Assembly (NCBI GenBank): GCA_036788195.1
Contig: DAIQNX010000053.1
Location: 1-16,794 of the forward strand
Direction: 5' to 3'
Origin: CALFXN01 sp937957815
GTDB lineage: Bacteria > Synergistota > Synergistia > Synergistales > Aminobacteriaceae
DNA length: 16,794 nucleotides
The notes below the pieces were generated by a model. That model was not told the DNA's origin. It searched no databases and worked only from the letters and a program-made list of their open reading frames with translations. The translations under genes were made by a program, and so were the position numbers. Below, piece by piece: positions 14,511 to 16,794 of this stretch; position 1 is the stretch's first letter; the number at the start of each line of letters is the position of its first letter.

Positions 14511-15260
14511 TCACCCCCCTCCGTTCTTTCTCATGACCGCCTCTCTCGCCCGATAGCTGTCGCACGTCAGTTCCAGGATGTGAGCGTGATGCACCAGACG
14601 ATCTATCGCCGCCATTGTCGTCATCGGATTCCTGAATATACGGTCCCATTCTCCGAGCGGGAGGTTGCTTGTCACGATCACGCTTCTGCTCTCGTACCGC
14701 TCGGCAAGGAAGTCGAAGAGAACTTCCATTTATTCCGCAGATTGCTGCACGTACCCGATGTCGTCAAGGATCACGACGTCGGCCCTGTCGAGTTTGACGA
14801 GCGCCCTGTTCAGCTGGTGTTCCTGCTTCGCTCCGAGGAGCGTTTCCACAAGACGACGCGCCGGGGTGAAGTACGTCCGGACCTGCTTCCGGACGAGTTC
14901 GTGTCCGAGGGCGCAGGCCAGATGCGTCTTCCCACGTCCCGGAAGGCCGAAGATCAGGATGTTCTCGGCCTTCCTCGCGAAGGTTCCTTCGACCAGCAGA
15001 GCGATTTCGTTCCGGACTTTCAGCGGCAGGAGGTTCATGTCGAAGACCGAGAAGGTCTTTTCCCGCGACAGGCCGGATTCGCATATGTAGCGTTCCACGC
15101 GTTTGTCCTGTCGTCCCGCAAGTTCGCAGTCGACAAGGCATCCGAGGTATTGCTCGTGACTCCACCCTTCTCTCAGCGCCATTTCCTGCGCCTCGCCGAG
15201 CATCCGCAGCATCGTCGGCAGACGCAACGCCTTCAGGCCGACGGCAAGGGCGGCATTCAT
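14511..15260 (-). pseudogene. istB: istB helper ATPase of IS21, split by an in-frame TAA
   Basis: An AAA+ ATPase that assists the IstA transposase in target choice. Starting at the ATG at 15260 (overlapping the istA stop as ATGA), it reads MNAALAVGLKALRLP, then LIFGLPGRGKTHLA (Walker A), ADVVILDDIGYVQQSAE, and a TAA at 14732-14730. The same frame resumes directly with ATG at 14729: MEVLFDFLAERYESRSVIVTSN (sensor 1), NPMTTMAAIDRLVHHAHILE, ending at 14511. Relatives read E-[EM]-LF across this point, so GAA to TAA is the simplest explanation. Walker A and B remain in the first fragment. Reinitiation at the adjoining ATG is conceivable but a two-piece ATPase is unlikely to work. Confidence 0.85.
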
Positions 15261-16656
15261 GTCCGCACCTCGCAAAAGCACGCCGCATCCACGAGGATGT
15301 CGTATTCGCCCGGGTCGGGACGGTATTCTTCGAGTTTCGGGTACGCTTGCGTTCCGTTCGCGAGAAGGTCTTCAAGCGCGCCGAGACTGAACGGCGTGTC
15401 GTTTTCCAGAAGTTCGAGCGCCGCAAGGATGTTCTCTTCCCCTTCGCACGCCGCCCTGTTCAGAACGGCGAGGTAGATCCGGTCCGCCCTGTCTTCCGGG
15501 TGTTCCCTTCGCAGCCGCTCGTAGAATTCCGTGAATGCTGCGTTCGGAAAGAGCGCTTCCCGATACCGGCAGTTCCGGAACGCTCCCGGCTTTTTCACGA
15601 GGTTTCCGATGATGTCCCGGTAGTCCAGTCCTTCCGGGCCGTTGTCCGCTCCGCTCCGGTCACGCCGCATCTGGAGGATTCCTCCGCACCATGCTTCCAC
15701 CGTCTTCTCCGTGAGACGCGCGAGGACCGTTTCTCCGACCAGACGCGACGGAACGCTGTACACCCGTCCCCTGACGCGGATGATTCCGTTCCGCGTGACG
15801 CGCGCCGTGATTTCCTCGTATCAGGGTATTCGCGCGACGTCGCACGACCTCATCGTCCGAAGTTCCTCCTCCAGTCGCTCCCGCCGCGAGAGGTTCGTCT
15901 TCCTGACGATTTCGCCGATGAACGCTTCGTACTCCCCGAATGTCCCGAAGTCACGGTCGCCTCGCAGCCGAAGCTCCTGGTCGATCCGACGCTTGATGTG
16001 TCCATTGGCGCTTTCGATGTCGCCGTTTTCCTCGGGCTTTGCCCTTTCAATGACCGTCGGCGTCATTCCGAACGCCGACATCAGATCCAGATACCCTTCG
16101 TTGAAGTCCCTCGCCGATCGTCCCCGCCGCAACGCATGCGTCGCCGTCGAGCTGTGGTCCGTCCGATGATACCGCGGGATCTTCCCCAATTCCCCGATGA
16201 CCTTTTTCAGCTGACAACGCAGCGACAGCAGCGATTCCGTACGGCACAGGCTCACGCCTTCCCAGTTGCTGTACGTCAGCACCGAGTGGCATAGTTTGTG
16301 CGGGAAAAATTCCCCCGATATCCGTATCTCAAGTCTGTTCATGTCCGTCCAGTCCGTTTCCAGGATCTCTCCGGGCCTGTGCTGCTGATGAAACCCCTAA
16401 GCGACCGACACGAACAGAAATGACGTTTGGTCGTCTGCTTATGAGGAAACCAGATTTCCTTTTCCGGTCCGTGCTGGGATTTCCGCGCCCGGATGCACCG
16501 CTGCAACGTCCGCAACTGTCCCGGTGCATATCTTCCCGGATTTCTCTCCGATACCAGTTCGAACAGCGTCACCGCCTCAAGTCCGGGATCCCGTTCCAGT
16601 TCCCGCTCGATTTCAGCCCAGTCTTCACTGAACGGATCTTCCCGGGTTCTCCCGAC
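15257..16656 (-). pseudogene. istA: istA transposase of IS21, frameshifted, interrupted and lacking its N-terminus
   Basis: The readable part begins near 16656 with REDPFSEDWAEIERELERDP, ERNPGRYAPGQLRTLQRCIR and HGPEKEIWFP, but no start codon precedes it: the helix-turn-helix region of about 50 residues is gone. A stretch near 16385-16440 appears inserted, after which another frame resumes with FHQQHRPGEILETDWTDMNR (first catalytic Asp), YSNWEG, RTDHSSTATHALRRG (second Asp region), ERAKPEENGDIESANGHIKR (Glu region). A TGA at 15823-15821 then breaks the same frame, which continues YEEITARVTRNGIIRVRGRVYSVPSRLVGE to the stop at 15257. Inactive. Confidence 0.85.
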
Positions 16657-16657
16657 C

Positions 16658-16701
16658 GGGAAGTGGAATTGTCGTTTAAGGGGAAGTGTAATTGTCGTTA
16701 G
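16658..16701 (+). repeat. Tandem 23-nt-period repeats at the IS21 right end
   Basis: GGGAAGTGGAATTGTCGTTTA (16658-16678) and GGGAAGTGTAATTGTCGTTAG (16681-16701) differ at three positions. IS21 elements carry multiple terminal binding sites of this kind for IstA. Confidence 0.75.
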
Positions 16702-16704
16702 CCA

Positions 16705-16794
16705 CCACGCTCCCGCATGGGGAGCGACCAGGTATCGGACCTCGTGCCGGCAGCGGGACAAAGTTTCAATCCACGCTCCCGCATGGGGAGCGAC
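16705..16794 (-). CRISPR. Leader-distal end of a type I-C-like CRISPR array (continues past right edge)
   Basis: One full 32-nt repeat at 16763-16794 (begins GTTTCAATCC, ends GGGGAGCGAC), one 34-nt spacer at 16729-16762, and the matching last 24 nt of a second repeat at 16705-16728, identical over that length. Inside the repeat GCTCCC and GGGAGC form the hairpin. Read on the minus strand the repeat begins GTCGCTCC and ends ATTGAAAC, the hallmark of subtype I-C crRNAs. The array is thus transcribed leftwards, the part seen is the oldest end, and the leader with any cas genes should lie to the right. The truncated repeat lacks only the ATTGAAAC handle, which is not needed downstream of the last spacer. 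Confidence 0.9.

Larger units (their letters stand above)
14373..16704 (-). mobile_element. Degenerate IS21-family element
   Basis: The ends start TGGTCAACGACGATTACACT (left) and, inverted, TGGCTAACGACAATTACACT (right), and both continue CTTCCCC. They share the TG...CA tips of IS21 elements. istA and istB lie between them on the minus strand, in the usual order with an ATGA overlap. Both genes are broken and the istA N-terminus is missing. The bases outside the two ends (ATCG left, CCAC right) do not form a target duplication, so the flanks were rearranged after insertion. The right end abuts the last CRISPR repeat. Confidence 0.8.

Noticed and set aside
16339..16761. Open frame from the CRISPR spacer into istA as a real protein start
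   Set aside because: Its first residues are encoded by the CRISPR repeat and spacer and the IS end, which is a chance read-through into the istA remnant.

Overview
The window is a GC-rich bacterial chromosome segment. A lipobox-type lipoprotein, Sec signal peptides and a secreted beta-helix protein point to a diderm (Gram-negative type) cell, and a PPi-dependent phosphofructokinase suggests an anaerobic or fermentative life. The taxon cannot be fixed from the sequence; a Synergistota-like or similar anaerobe would fit, but that is a guess. The standard genetic code is used (normal TGA, TAA and TAG stops). Most genes in the left half lie on the minus strand.

Layout. (1) 1-978, minus: 5' part of a secreted right-handed beta-helix protein that runs off the left edge. 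(2) 1277-2692, minus: a 43-residue peptide with a double-glycine-leader look, a small acidic protein, and a MerR/GyrI-type regulator overlapping it by GTGA, closed by a strong terminator. (3) 2789-6669, minus: a tight four-gene operon: STAS anti-anti-sigma factor, anti-sigma-type HATPase, periplasmic NMT1/THI5-like binding protein, and a membrane Cache-HAMP-PP2C (RsbU-like) phosphatase. This is a partner-switching module with its own candidate periplasmic ligand sensor and no transporter genes beside it. (4) 7200-7946, plus: a TSUP (TauE/SafE) transporter, convergent across a shared hairpin terminator with (5) 8028-9674, minus, a large lipoprotein of probable beta-propeller type. (6) 10062-11330, plus: PPi-dependent phosphofructokinase.

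(7) From about 11.3 kb to the right edge the region is accessory. It holds a decayed TPR fragment, a complete hicAB toxin-antitoxin operon with an inverted repeat over its promoter, two small minus-strand genes (a zinc-ribbon protein and a small beta-rich protein) that carry nearly identical terminators, and then three stacked, decayed insertion sequences: an internally deleted IS3-family remnant, a second IS3-family element whose transposase has four in-frame stops, and an IS21-family element with broken istA and istB.

(8) The IS21 right end abuts a CRISPR repeat of the type I-C kind, missing 8 nt, followed by one 34-nt spacer and one full 32-nt repeat that ends at the window edge. The array therefore continues to the right. 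By repeat orientation the part seen here is the leader-distal (oldest) end, so any leader and cas genes should lie to the right, outside the window. The most interesting points are the binding-protein-linked partner-switching operon, the tiny GG-motif peptide, and the IS-capped CRISPR end.
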